Shown here: piece by piece, positions 35,777-43,901 of the stretch | Position numbering within the stretch: the first letter of the stretch is position 1 | Layout: every line of letters starts with the position of its first letter | NCBI RefSeq assembly: GCF_036014175.1 | Contig: NZ_CP107917.1 | Location: 6,014,001 to 6,078,000, forward strand | DNA: 64,000 nucleotides | Source of the DNA: Streptomyces sp. NBC_00443 | GTDB taxonomy: Bacteria > Actinomycetota > Actinomycetes > Streptomycetales > Streptomycetaceae | Direction of reading: 5' to 3' | Translations under genes and position numbers: made by a program | The notes under the pieces: generated by a model | The model's database searches: none | What the model was told of the DNA's origin: nothing | What the model saw: only the letters and a program-made list of their open reading frames with translations

Positions 35777-36660
35777 TTCGCGGCCACCTCCGCCGCCTTC
35801 CGCTGGATCTTCCCCAGGTGCTTCACCAGCACCATCGCGGCGAGATACACCACGGCCCACAGCACGATCGTGTAGCTGATCCCGAAGGAGTACCGCTGGA
35901 AGCGGATCGCCTCCAGATATGCCCTGATCTGGAGCACGACGGTCGAGTCGCCCGGCCCGCCCTCCGTGAGGGCGTAGATGATGTCGAACACCTTCAGCGA
36001 GTCCATGAACCGGAAGATCACCGCCACCAGGACGTACGGCCACAGCATCGGCAGCGTCAGCCGCCGGAAGGTGTACCACCAGCCCGCCCCGTCGACGGCC
36101 GCCGCCTCGAAGGGAGAGGCCGGCAGTGAACGCAGGCCGGCCAGGGCGAGGATCGCGACGAACGGGGTGTAGACCCAGACGTCCACGGCGATCGACGACA
36201 GCAGGGCGCCGGTCGGCGTGTCCGTCCACTGGACTCCGCCGAGCCCGAAGGGTCTCAGCAGGTAGTTGATCACCCCCACCGACGGCTGGAGCATCAGCTT
36301 CCAGATGATCGCCGCGATCACCGGCGCGATCATCAACGGCAGGATGAGGATCTTCTCCAGCACCCTTCCGACCATCGACGACCGGTGCAGCAGCAGGGCG
36401 ACGGCGACCCCGAGGACCGTCTCGACGGCGGCGGCCCCCACCGCGTACAGCACCGTCACCCACGCCGAGTTCCAGAAGGCCTCCTGCGTGAAGACGGTCT
36501 CGTAGTTCTCGAACCGCACCATGTCCGGCTGGGGCTTGCTCGCCGAGAAGTCGAACAGGGTGTAGTAGAGGCCGAGCCCGAAGGGGTAGAGGATTCCGCA
36601 GGTCAGCAGCAGGGCGGGGACGATCAGGACGTACGGGCGAAGGGCGAGCCGCCATCCCAT
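35773..36660 (-). CDS. Carbohydrate ABC transporter permease (MalF/UgpA-type)
   Basis: A 295-residue permease with six helices. The first is YVLIVPALLLTCGILYPFGL. The EAA loop is FEAAAVDGAGWWYTFRRLTL followed by PMLWP (about residues 205-230). ATG 36660 is 3 bases after the stop of the binding-protein gene, so the four transport components are read in order binding protein, permease, permease, ATPase. Confidence 0.88.
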   Translation of the reverse strand: MGWRLALRPYVLIVPALLLTCGILYPFGLGLYYTLFDFSASKPQPDMVRFENYETVFTQEAFWNSAWVTVLYAVGAAAVETVLGVAVALLLHRSSMVGRVLEKILILPLMIAPVIAAIIWKLMLQPSVGVINYLLRPFGLGGVQWTDTPTGALLSSIAVDVWVYTPFVAILALAGLRSLPASPFEAAAVDGAGWWYTFRRLTLPMLWPYVLVAVIFRFMDSLKVFDIIYALTEGGPGDSTVVLQIRAYLEAIRFQRYSFGISYTIVLWAVVYLAAMVLVKHLGKIQRKAAEVAAK

Positions 36661-36663
36661 CGG

Positions 36664-38085
36664 CTAGCCCACCTTGTCGGCGAGGTCGCCCGCCAGCCCG
36701 TCGAGGACACCCTTGGCGCCCTGGCCGCCGTAGATCTCCTGGAGGGCGGAGGCCCAGCTGGTGGTCGCGTCGAAGAACTGCGCCTGCGGGGTGAACTGGA
36801 TCTTCGTCTGGTCGACGACGGTCTCGAAGGTCTCGAGGAAGCCCGGCAGGTGCCGCATCTTGTCCTTGTAGGCGCTGTCGTCGGCGATCGACTTGCGCAC
36901 CGGGTCGATGTGGTTGTGCGTGATCGCGCTCTTGCGCAGGTGCTCCTTGCCGGTCGCCCACTGCAGGAACAGCCAACTGGCGCTCTTCTTCTTGCTCTTG
37001 GCGTTCATACCGAGCGACCAGATCCACATGTTGGTGGCCAGCGACCCGTCCGGTCCCTTCGGGCCGGGGTGGAAGGCGATCTTCCCGGAGGCCGGGCTCG
37101 CCCCCTCGACCGCCTGGAAGTAGGCGGCCGTGTCCGCGTCGAACAGCATCCCGGCCTTCTTCGCGCCGAGGTCGCTGGAGCACTGGTACCAGGTGTACGA
37201 CGTCCAGGACGGCGGCCCGCCCTGCTTGACCATGCCGGCCCAGTCCTCGGTGAACGCGACGGCCTGCGGGGTGTTCATGGCCGGTGTGAGCTTCCCGCCC
37301 TGGACCGTGAAGTCCTTGAGCCCGTTGCGGGCGTACATCGTCATGAAGCCCGGGTGGATCGTGGCCCAGCTCCGGGACCCGCGGACGGCGATGCCGTACA
37401 TGCCGTCGAAGCCCGCGCCCGGCGCCTTCCGCTTGATCGTCCCGGCGATCTCGCGCAGCTCGTCGAAGGTCTCGGCGGGCTTGAGGCCGAGCTTCTTGAA
37501 GACGTCCGTGTTGTAGGCGACGACGTTGGTCTCCCAGCCCCACGGCAGCGCGTACTGCCCGCCCTGCCCGAGCGGTGCGCCGGCCTTCAGGGACCACTGG
37601 TCGGCCTGGAGGAGGTTCGGGAAGAAGTCGGCCTGGTCCCATTCGGCGCCGGTCGCCGACGAGTTGCGCATCCAGGGGCCGAGGTCCTCCAGCCAGCCGG
37701 GCGGCCCGTACTGCCAGACCATGTACGCGCCGAGCATGAAGACGTCGTACGAGGCCCGGCCGCTGGACAGGTCGACGGTGAGCTTGTCGAAGTAGTTGTC
37801 CTCGGGGAAGACGTCGTACTCGACCTTGATGCCGGTCTTCTCGGTGAAGGACTTCAGGTCGGCGATGAGCGCGTCCGTGTACGGGTGCTTGTTGAGCAGC
37901 GCCTTGACGGTCGTGCCCTTCTCCCGCTTCCAGTCGAAGGAGCCGGTGACGTCGTCCGCCGCCGAGCCGTCGCTCTTGCTGTCGTCACCGCCGAACCCGG
38001 CCCCGCAGGCCGCGAGCAGCGGGGTCGCTGCGGCCGCGGCGGTCAGGGCGAGGAAGCGCCGGCGGTCGTGCACGTGCATGTCCAT
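36664..38085 (-). CDS. Extracellular carbohydrate/polyol-binding lipoprotein
   Basis: A 473-residue solute-binding protein (SBP family 1). The N-terminus combines a twin-arginine start RRRFLALTAAAAATPLLAAC with a lipobox LAAC at about residue 27, so it is a Tat or Sec lipoprotein tethered outside the membrane. The mature part begins with an acidic, low-complexity linker (GGDDSKSDGSAADD) and has typical motifs such as YDVFMLG and ALPWGWETNVVAYNTDVF. GGAGG lies 6 bases before ATG 38085. It heads the operon. Substrate specificity cannot be read, but the two-ATPase layout favours glycerol or another polyol. Confidence 0.88.
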   Translation of the reverse strand: MDMHVHDRRRFLALTAAAAATPLLAACGAGFGGDDSKSDGSAADDVTGSFDWKREKGTTVKALLNKHPYTDALIADLKSFTEKTGIKVEYDVFPEDNYFDKLTVDLSSGRASYDVFMLGAYMVWQYGPPGWLEDLGPWMRNSSATGAEWDQADFFPNLLQADQWSLKAGAPLGQGGQYALPWGWETNVVAYNTDVFKKLGLKPAETFDELREIAGTIKRKAPGAGFDGMYGIAVRGSRSWATIHPGFMTMYARNGLKDFTVQGGKLTPAMNTPQAVAFTEDWAGMVKQGGPPSWTSYTWYQCSSDLGAKKAGMLFDADTAAYFQAVEGASPASGKIAFHPGPKGPDGSLATNMWIWSLGMNAKSKKKSASWLFLQWATGKEHLRKSAITHNHIDPVRKSIADDSAYKDKMRHLPGFLETFETVVDQTKIQFTPQAQFFDATTSWASALQEIYGGQGAKGVLDGLAGDLADKVG

Positions 38086-38126
38086 CCGTGACCTCCACGT
38101 GGGGTTGGGCCATCCGGGTGCTGGTG

Positions 38127-38153
38127 GTTAACACGGCGAGTCGACTCGTTAAC
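38127..38153. promoter_or_regulatory. Candidate operator between the divergent binding-protein and kinase genes
   Basis: GTTAAC occurs at 38127-38132 and 38148-38153, flanking a 12-base perfect palindrome CGAGTCGACTCG at 38137-38148. GTTAAC is rare in this G+C-rich DNA. The location between two divergent sugar genes, with a deoR gene in one operon, makes it a good operator candidate. The binding protein is inferred. Confidence 0.5.
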
Positions 38154-38254
38154 AGAGGGTGGAACGGCGGAAGTTGGGCGTCAATCCCTCGCGCAAGGGA
38201 AAATCTCAGGGCAGAGTGTGAAGTTCACGGATCGAGATGTGCGGGAGGTCCGGT

Positions 38255-39739
38255 ATGGCACACGAACAACCCCGTATGACGCATGATCAGGACGACACGT
38301 GGCTCGGCATCGATCTCGGCACCCAGAGCGTCCGGGTCCTGCTGGTCACCGGGGACGGCACCGTGCTCGGCAGCGGCTCCGCGCCCCTCGGCGGGCGGCG
38401 GGACGGGGTACGGCACGAGCAGGATCCGGGGGAGTGGTGGGACGCGGTGTGTACGGCGTCCCGGGCCGCGCTCGGTTCTCTGCGGGGGGTGCGGATCGGC
38501 GGGCTCGCGGTGTGCGGGACGTCCGGGACCGTGCTGCTGACGGACGGGGCGGGGCGGCCGACGAGCCCCGCGCTGATGTACGACGACGGGCGGGCGACGG
38601 CTCAGGCGGCGCGGGCGCGGATGGCGGGGCTCAAGGTGCAGGACACCTGGGCGCTGCCGAAGGCGCTGTGGCTGACCGAGACGTACGGGCAGGGGCGGGT
38701 CGCCCATCAGCCGGACCTGGTCGTCTCCCTGCTCACCGGCGAGCTGCCCCCGGCCGACTCCAGCCACGCCCTGAAGACCGGCTACGACCTGGAGCGGGAC
38801 GCCTGGCCGGCCATGCTGCCCCGGCTGGGCCTGCCCGACGCGGTGATCCCGGACGTCGTACGCCCCGGCTCCCCCCTGGGTGAGGTCTCCCCGGCCGCCG
38901 CCGAGGCCACCGGCATCCCCGCAGGCACCCCCGTCATCGCGGGGATGACCGACGGCTGCGCGGCCCAGATCGCCTCCGCCGCCCTGCGCCCCGGCTCCTG
39001 GAACTCGGTGCTCGGTACCACGCTGGTCCTCAAGGGCGCGTCCCCGACCCTGGTCCGGGACCCCACCGGCGTGGTCTACAACCACCGTGCACCGGACGGG
39101 AGTTGGCTGCCGGGCGGCGCCTCCAGTGTGGGCGCGGGTGTGCTCACGGCGGCGTTCGCGGGCGCCGACCCGGCGGCCATGGACGCGCTGGCCGCCGCCT
39201 ACGAGCCGTCCGGCGCGATCACCTACCCCCTCGTGTCACCCGGCGAGCGGTTCCCGTTCCTGGCCCCGAAGGCCTCCGCGCTCATCCTGGGCGAACCCGA
39301 GTCGGACGCCGACCTGTGGGCCGCGCTCCTGCAGGGCGTCGCCTTCACGGAACGCCTGTGCCTGGACTATCTGCACCACCTCGGCGCACCGCTCGACGGC
39401 CCCCTCACCTTCACGGGCGGCGCCGCCCGCAGCCCGTACTGGAACCAGCTGCGCGCCGACGTCCTGGGCCGTCCGGCCCGCGTACCGCAGCAGACGGAAC
39501 CGGCCCTGGGGATGGCCGCGCTGGCGGCGTACGGAGCGGGCGCGGCGCCCGGTCTGGCGCAGGCCGCGGAGGGCATGGTCCGCATCGGCGCGACGGTCGA
39601 ACCCCGCCCCGACCGCACCGCCCGCTTCGCCGAGCCGTACGCGCACCTGATCGACGAACTGACCGCCCGGGGCTGGCTCCCGCCCCCGGTCGCGGCGCAC
39701 GCGCTCGCGCGCCTGGACGCGGATACTTCGGCTTCATGA
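38255..39739 (+). CDS. FGGY-family carbohydrate kinase (xylulokinase-like)
   Basis: A 494-residue kinase beginning near DTWLGIDLGTQSVRVLLV, with the substrate part GLAVCGTSGTVLLTD, the catalytic region AGMTDGCAAQI with Asp, and the C-terminal LTFTGGAARSPYWNQLRADVLGR in two stretches. ATG 38255 is chosen because GGGAGG precedes it by 6 bases; the frame is open to 38237. It is divergent from the ABC operon and ends in an ATGA overlap with a phosphatase gene, suggesting phosphorylation and dephosphorylation of the same sugar set. Confidence 0.85.
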   Translation: MAHEQPRMTHDQDDTWLGIDLGTQSVRVLLVTGDGTVLGSGSAPLGGRRDGVRHEQDPGEWWDAVCTASRAALGSLRGVRIGGLAVCGTSGTVLLTDGAGRPTSPALMYDDGRATAQAARARMAGLKVQDTWALPKALWLTETYGQGRVAHQPDLVVSLLTGELPPADSSHALKTGYDLERDAWPAMLPRLGLPDAVIPDVVRPGSPLGEVSPAAAEATGIPAGTPVIAGMTDGCAAQIASAALRPGSWNSVLGTTLVLKGASPTLVRDPTGVVYNHRAPDGSWLPGGASSVGAGVLTAAFAGADPAAMDALAAAYEPSGAITYPLVSPGERFPFLAPKASALILGEPESDADLWAALLQGVAFTERLCLDYLHHLGAPLDGPLTFTGGAARSPYWNQLRADVLGRPARVPQQTEPALGMAALAAYGAGAAPGLAQAAEGMVRIGATVEPRPDRTARFAEPYAHLIDELTARGWLPPPVAAHALARLDADTSAS

Positions 39740-40437
39740 GCACGGGCGCGGCAGCGGGCAAGGGCAGAGGCAAGGGAACAGGCATGGGCATGGGCATGGG
39801 CACGGAGCTGGGCACGAGTACGACGCTGTTGCTGGTCCGGCACGGACAGACGATCTGGCATGCCGAGAACCGCTACGCCGGGGTCAGCGACGTGCCCCTC
39901 ACCGACACGGGACGCGCCCAGGCCGAGGCACTGGGCCGCTGGGCCGCCGCCCACCCGGTCGACGCGATCTGGACCTCGCCGCTGTCCCGTGCCGTGGCCA
40001 CCGCCGACCCCGCCTGCCGGGCCCTCGGCATCACCCCGCACCGCGAACCCGGCCTGCGCGAATGCGACTTCGGCGTACTGGAGGGCCGTACGCTCGCTCA
40101 GTTCGCCGCCGAGGATCCCGACGCGGCGGAGGCCTTCCGCGCCGACCCGGTGGCCCACCCGTTCCCGGATGCGGAGAACCCCGTCGCCGCCGCCGAGCGC
40201 GGTGCCGCCGCCCTGCGCCGCATCGCCGTCGCCCACCCCGGCGAACGCGTCCTCGTCGTCGCCCACAACACCCTGTTCCGGCTGGTGCTGTGCACCCTGC
40301 TGTCGATCCCGGCGGGGGAATACCGCAGAGTGTTCCCGAAGTTGCGCAACGTGGCGATCAGCGAACTCCACATGAAAACCGACGGTTCCGCGGCACTTCT
40401 CTCCCTCAATGTGCCGTGCGAGCCGGACGTCCCGTAG
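39736..40437 (+). CDS. Histidine phosphatase family protein
   Basis: A 233-residue phosphoglycerate-mutase-fold enzyme. The catalytic LVRHGQTIWHAENRYAG (about residues 32-48) has the RHG phospho-His. IWTSPLSRAVATA, the Glu in LRECDFGVLEGRT and VLVVAHNTLFR complete the site. The N-terminal 28 residues are a Gly/Lys/Met-rich low-complexity leader (GKGRGKGTGMGMGMGT) not seen in the fold. ATG 39736 overlaps the kinase stop. A sugar-phosphate phosphatase role fits its neighbour. Confidence 0.85.
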   Translation: MSTGAAAGKGRGKGTGMGMGMGTELGTSTTLLLVRHGQTIWHAENRYAGVSDVPLTDTGRAQAEALGRWAAAHPVDAIWTSPLSRAVATADPACRALGITPHREPGLRECDFGVLEGRTLAQFAAEDPDAAEAFRADPVAHPFPDAENPVAAAERGAAALRRIAVAHPGERVLVVAHNTLFRLVLCTLLSIPAGEYRRVFPKLRNVAISELHMKTDGSAALLSLNVPCEPDVP

Positions 40438-40449
40438 GACCATGTGCCC

Positions 40450-41229
40450 ATGACGGAGATCGACACCTCGGTACCGCACTCGGCCAGGATCTGGAACCTC
40501 TGGCTGGGCGGCAAGGACAACTACCCCGTGGACGAGGCGGCCGGCGACGCCTACACCGCCGTGTACCCCGGCATCGTCACCATCGCCCGCAGCAGCCGTG
40601 CCTTCCTGGGCCGCACCATCCGGTACCTGGTCACGGAGGCGGGCGTACGCCAGTTCCTCGACGTCGGCACGGGCCTGCCCACCGTCGACAACACGCACGA
40701 GGTCGCCCAGAGCCTCGCCCCCGAGTCGAAGATCGTCTACGTCGACAACGACCCGTTGGTCCTGGCCCACGCCCGTGCCCTGCTCACCTCGACGCCCGAG
40801 GGTGTGACGGCGTACGAGGACCTGAGCCTGTACGAGCCGGAGAAGATCCTCGAGGCGGCGTCCCGCACCCTCGACCTCTCCCGCCCCACGGCCCTGATCC
40901 TCAGCGGCATCCTCGGTCACGTCACGGACTACGAGCAGGCCCGCGGCATCGTCCGCGGCCTCCTGGCGGGCCTGCCCTCCGGCAGCTACCTCTCCCTCAA
41001 CGAGGGCTCCCGGGGCACCGACCCGGCCTACGAGCAGGCCCAGGACGCCTACAACGAGACCGGTGCCGTCCCGTACTTCCTGCGTCCGGTCGACCAGATC
41101 ACCGCGTACTTCGAGGGCCTGGACCTCGTCGAGCCCGGCATCGTCTCCGTCCCGCTCTGGCACCCGGAGCCGGCCGGCGAGGAGCCGCAGCCGATCGGCC
41201 AGCACGGCGGACTGGGCCGCAAGCCCTAG
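40450..41229 (+). CDS. SAM-dependent methyltransferase (DUF574 / Methyltransf_19)
   Basis: A 259-residue protein of the actinobacteria-expanded PF04672 family. Characteristic pieces are PHSARIWNLWLGGKDNYPVD at the start, QFLDVGTGLPTVDNTHEVAQ as the SAM motif I, and VYVDNDPLVLAHARALL as motif II. YLSLNEGS follows. Members often lie near developmental or secondary-metabolism genes, and the substrate is unknown. ATG 40450 is the usual family start; GTG 40444 would add two residues. The gene follows the phosphatase by 12 bases. Confidence 0.88.
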   Translation: MTEIDTSVPHSARIWNLWLGGKDNYPVDEAAGDAYTAVYPGIVTIARSSRAFLGRTIRYLVTEAGVRQFLDVGTGLPTVDNTHEVAQSLAPESKIVYVDNDPLVLAHARALLTSTPEGVTAYEDLSLYEPEKILEAASRTLDLSRPTALILSGILGHVTDYEQARGIVRGLLAGLPSGSYLSLNEGSRGTDPAYEQAQDAYNETGAVPYFLRPVDQITAYFEGLDLVEPGIVSVPLWHPEPAGEEPQPIGQHGGLGRKP

Positions 41230-41259
41230 CCCTGACGCCTGCCCGGCCCCCGACAATGA

Positions 41260-41294
41260 GAAGCCCCCGCGAGTCAGGTCCTCGCGGGGGCTTC
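41260..41294 (+). terminator. Strong hairpin terminator after the methyltransferase gene
   Basis: GAAGCCCCCGCGAG (41260-41273) pairs perfectly with CTCGCGGGGGCTTC (41281-41294) over 14 bp, followed by CTTCATT. It is about 30 bases past the methyltransferase stop. Confidence 0.75.
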
Positions 41295-41350
41295 CTTCAT
41301 TCCGCCTGCCGTTCGTGAAGGGTGAGAAGACGATCACGAGGCAGGACGCC

Positions 41351-41373
41351 TTGTTGCAAGTAGCTTGCAACAA
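41351..41373. promoter_or_regulatory. Orphan 10+10 bp palindrome
   Basis: TTGTTGCAAG (41351-41360) and CTTGCAACAA (41364-41373) are exact inverted copies around TAG. The stretch is far more A+T rich than its surroundings and lies between two terminators, with no gene start of a convincing kind on either side. It looks like a dimeric repressor operator. Confidence 0.5.
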
Positions 41374-41387
41374 CAAGCAAACAGCAA

Positions 41388-41418
41388 AAGGCCCCCGTGT
41401 GGATGACACGGGGGCCTT
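41388..41418 (-). terminator. Hairpin terminator of the amino-acid permease operon
   Basis: AAGGCCCCCGTGT (41388-41400) pairs with ACACGGGGGCCTT (41406-41418) over 13 bp with a 5-base loop. On the minus strand it lies about 60 bases past the permease stop and is followed by TTTGCTGTTTG. Confidence 0.7.
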
Positions 41419-41480
41419 GATGCCGCCGGACTGTTGTCGGACTGCCGCCGGACTGTCGTCGGACAGCCGTACGGGATGCG

Positions 41481-42875
41481 TCAGCCCTTGGCGCGCACCT
41501 TCTGCCACGCGTACCCGACGACCGCCAGGAACAGCGTCATCCCGCCCGTCGAGTACAGCTGCACGCGTGTGTCCGGCTCCCGGGCCATGAGGACGAAGAT
41601 GGCTGCCATGCCGGCCAGCGCGACCCAGGTCAGGACCGGGAACGCCCACATCCGCACGACCAGCTTCTCCGGCGCCTCGCGCTCAAGCCGGCGGCGCAGC
41701 CGCAGCTGGGAGACGGCGATGAAGATCCAGACGACCAGGATGACCGCGCCGATCATGTTCAGCAGCCAGGGGAAGACGTCGTCCGGCCGCCAGTAGCTCA
41801 GCACCACGCATACGAAGCCGAACACCGAGGACGCGAGGACCGCGACGCGCGGGACGCCGCCTGACACCCGGCCCAGGGTCTTCGGTCCCTGCCCGCGCTG
41901 GACGAGCGAGTACGCGATGCGCGAGGAGCCGTAGATGTTGGCGTTCATGGCGCTCAGCAGGGCGACCAGGACCACGACGTTCATCAGCTGGCCGGCGCCG
42001 GGGATGCCGAGGTGGTCGAGGGTGGCGACGTACGGGCCCTTCTCGACGACCTCCTTGGAGTCCCAGGGGACGAGGGTGACGACGACGGCCATGGAGCCGA
42101 TGTAGAACAGGGCGATGCGCCACATCGCCGTGCGGACCGCGCTCGCGACGCCGCTGACCGGGTTCTCCGACTCGGCCGCGGCGATGGTGACCGTCTCCAT
42201 GCCGCCGTAGGCGAAGACCGACGCCAATAGGCCGATGATCAGGCCCTCTGTGCCGTTCGGGAGGAATCCGCCCTCACCGGTGAGGTGCGCGGTGCCGGGC
42301 GCGTCCGTGCCCGGCAGGACACCCGCGATCGCCAGCCCGCCGAGCACCAGGAACAGCGCGATCGCGCCGACCTTCAGCGCCGCGAACCAGAACTCGAACT
42401 CGCCGAAGTTCTTCACGGCGGCGAGGTTCGCACCGCAGAAGACGACCATGAAGAGGGCCACCCAGGCCCACTCCGGCGTGTGCGGAAGCCAGGTCGTGAC
42501 GATCTTCGCGGCGCCGATGCCCTCCAGGCCGACGGCCGTGCAGAGCAGCACCCAGAACGACCAGCCGGCCGTGAAGCCGGCCCACGGGCCGATCGCCCGC
42601 TCGGCGTGCGCGGAGAAGGAGCCGGAAGAGGGGTGGGCGGCCGACATCTCGCCGAGCATCCGCATCACCAGCATCACGAGGAGGCCGGAGATGACGTAGG
42701 CGATGACGATCGAGGGACCGGCGGCGGCGATACCGGCGCCGGACCCGACGAACAGGCCCGCGCCGATGACACCGCCGAGGGCGATCATCGACAGGTGGCG
42801 CTGCTTGAGGCCGTGATTCAGTCCGGGGGAGACGTCGTCCGCCTTCGGGGGCGTCTCCGTGGTGCTGTTGGGCAT
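41481..42875 (-). CDS. Amino acid permease (APC superfamily, AAT/GABA permease-like)
   Basis: A 464-residue transporter with twelve predicted helices. The family hallmark is LKQRHLSMIALGGVIGAGLF (about residues 21-40), followed by a conserved MLGEMSAAHPSSGSFSAHA and FGEFEFWFAALKV. The C-terminus is soluble. ATG 42875 (MPNSTTETP) is chosen from the family pattern; a longer frame to 43079 would run into tauD. It is last in the sulfur locus and could import a sulfur-containing or general amino acid. A closely related gene lies at 54929-56410. Confidence 0.87.
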   Translation of the reverse strand: MPNSTTETPPKADDVSPGLNHGLKQRHLSMIALGGVIGAGLFVGSGAGIAAAGPSIVIAYVISGLLVMLVMRMLGEMSAAHPSSGSFSAHAERAIGPWAGFTAGWSFWVLLCTAVGLEGIGAAKIVTTWLPHTPEWAWVALFMVVFCGANLAAVKNFGEFEFWFAALKVGAIALFLVLGGLAIAGVLPGTDAPGTAHLTGEGGFLPNGTEGLIIGLLASVFAYGGMETVTIAAAESENPVSGVASAVRTAMWRIALFYIGSMAVVVTLVPWDSKEVVEKGPYVATLDHLGIPGAGQLMNVVVLVALLSAMNANIYGSSRIAYSLVQRGQGPKTLGRVSGGVPRVAVLASSVFGFVCVVLSYWRPDDVFPWLLNMIGAVILVVWIFIAVSQLRLRRRLEREAPEKLVVRMWAFPVLTWVALAGMAAIFVLMAREPDTRVQLYSTGGMTLFLAVVGYAWQKVRAKG

Positions 42876-42996
42876 GGGCGCGGCTCGTCCAATGCAGAAG
42901 GTGGGCAAAAACGCCCACAGTCTGGGCGGCCTCTCCGCTGAGGAGGAGAGGCTGCCCACTATGCGGACACTTCCCGCACCGACTGTAATGTGCCGA

Positions 42997-43890
42997 CTAC
43001 GCGGCGACGGGTGTGTAGTGCGACGCGTCCCCCTCGATCGAGTAGCTCTCCTTGCCCTCGATGCCGACGGGCACGTCACCGGCCAAGGTCACCCGGTGCA
43101 GGCGGCGCGGCAGCCCGTCGTAGTTGTCGACGGCGTAGTGCTGGGTGATGCGGTTGTCGAAGACGACCAGCTGGTTCTCGGACCAGCGGTGGCGAAGGAT
43201 GTTCTCCGGCCGGGTGACGTACGCCTGGAGCAGGTCGAGGATCCTGCGGGACTCGCCCGGCGAGAGGCCCACGATCCGCTGTGCGAACCCGCCGATGAAC
43301 AGGCCGCGCTCCCCCGACAGCGGATGGACGCGGACGACCGGGTGGACCGTGCGGTACCTGATCGACGTGAACTCGGCCCGTTGGGCTGCCTGCTGGTCGT
43401 CGACGTCCTCGTCCGGCACGGCGTAGTCGTAGTCGTTGGTGTGCTCCGCCCACAGGGAGTCGGCCAGCTTCCGCAGCGGCTCGGGCAGCTGCCGGTAGGC
43501 GGCCGCCGAGCTGGCGATCAGGGTCTCACCGCCGTACGACGGGATCGTGATGCTGCGCAGGGTGGTGGCCTGCGGCGGGTTGAGGACGAAGGTGACGTCC
43601 GTGTGCCAGTGGTTGGCGGCACGGCCGCGCTCGCTGTCGACGGGCAGCACGTTCGGGACGCCGGAGACGGAGGAGACCGTCGGGTGGGCGGTGGTGACGT
43701 CGCCGAAGTGGCGGACGAAGGACTGCTGGGTCTCGTCGTCGAGGTTCACGTCGTCGAAGACGAGCGCCTTGTGGGCGGTGAGGGCCTCGCGCAGAGCGGC
43801 GACCGTCTCGTCGCCGAGGGGCCGGGAGATGTCGACGCCGAAGACGCGGGCGCCGATGTCGGCGGTGACCTTCTGGATCTCGATGGACAT
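42997..43890 (-). CDS. TauD/TfdA-family alpha-ketoglutarate dioxygenase
   Basis: A 297-residue Fe(II)/2-oxoglutarate enzyme that would release sulfite from taurine or another sulfonate, or sulfate from an alkyl sulfate. The iron motif is NHWHTDVTF (His-x-Asp, about residues 93-101), and the distal His lies near NYDGLPRRLHRV (about 262-273) with Arg for 2-oxoglutarate. It starts 11 bases after the LLM monooxygenase gene stop, so the two are co-transcribed in a sulfonate-use operon. Confidence 0.88.
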   Translation of the reverse strand: MSIEIQKVTADIGARVFGVDISRPLGDETVAALREALTAHKALVFDDVNLDDETQQSFVRHFGDVTTAHPTVSSVSGVPNVLPVDSERGRAANHWHTDVTFVLNPPQATTLRSITIPSYGGETLIASSAAAYRQLPEPLRKLADSLWAEHTNDYDYAVPDEDVDDQQAAQRAEFTSIRYRTVHPVVRVHPLSGERGLFIGGFAQRIVGLSPGESRRILDLLQAYVTRPENILRHRWSENQLVVFDNRITQHYAVDNYDGLPRRLHRVTLAGDVPVGIEGKESYSIEGDASHYTPVAA

Positions 43891-43901
43891 GTGCGGTCCT
43901 T

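Noticed and set aside
34928..37642. 904-residue minus-strand fusion including the permease
   Set aside because: The upstream part is an out-of-frame reading of the second permease and binding protein. ATG 35776 with its ATGA overlap is the true permease start.
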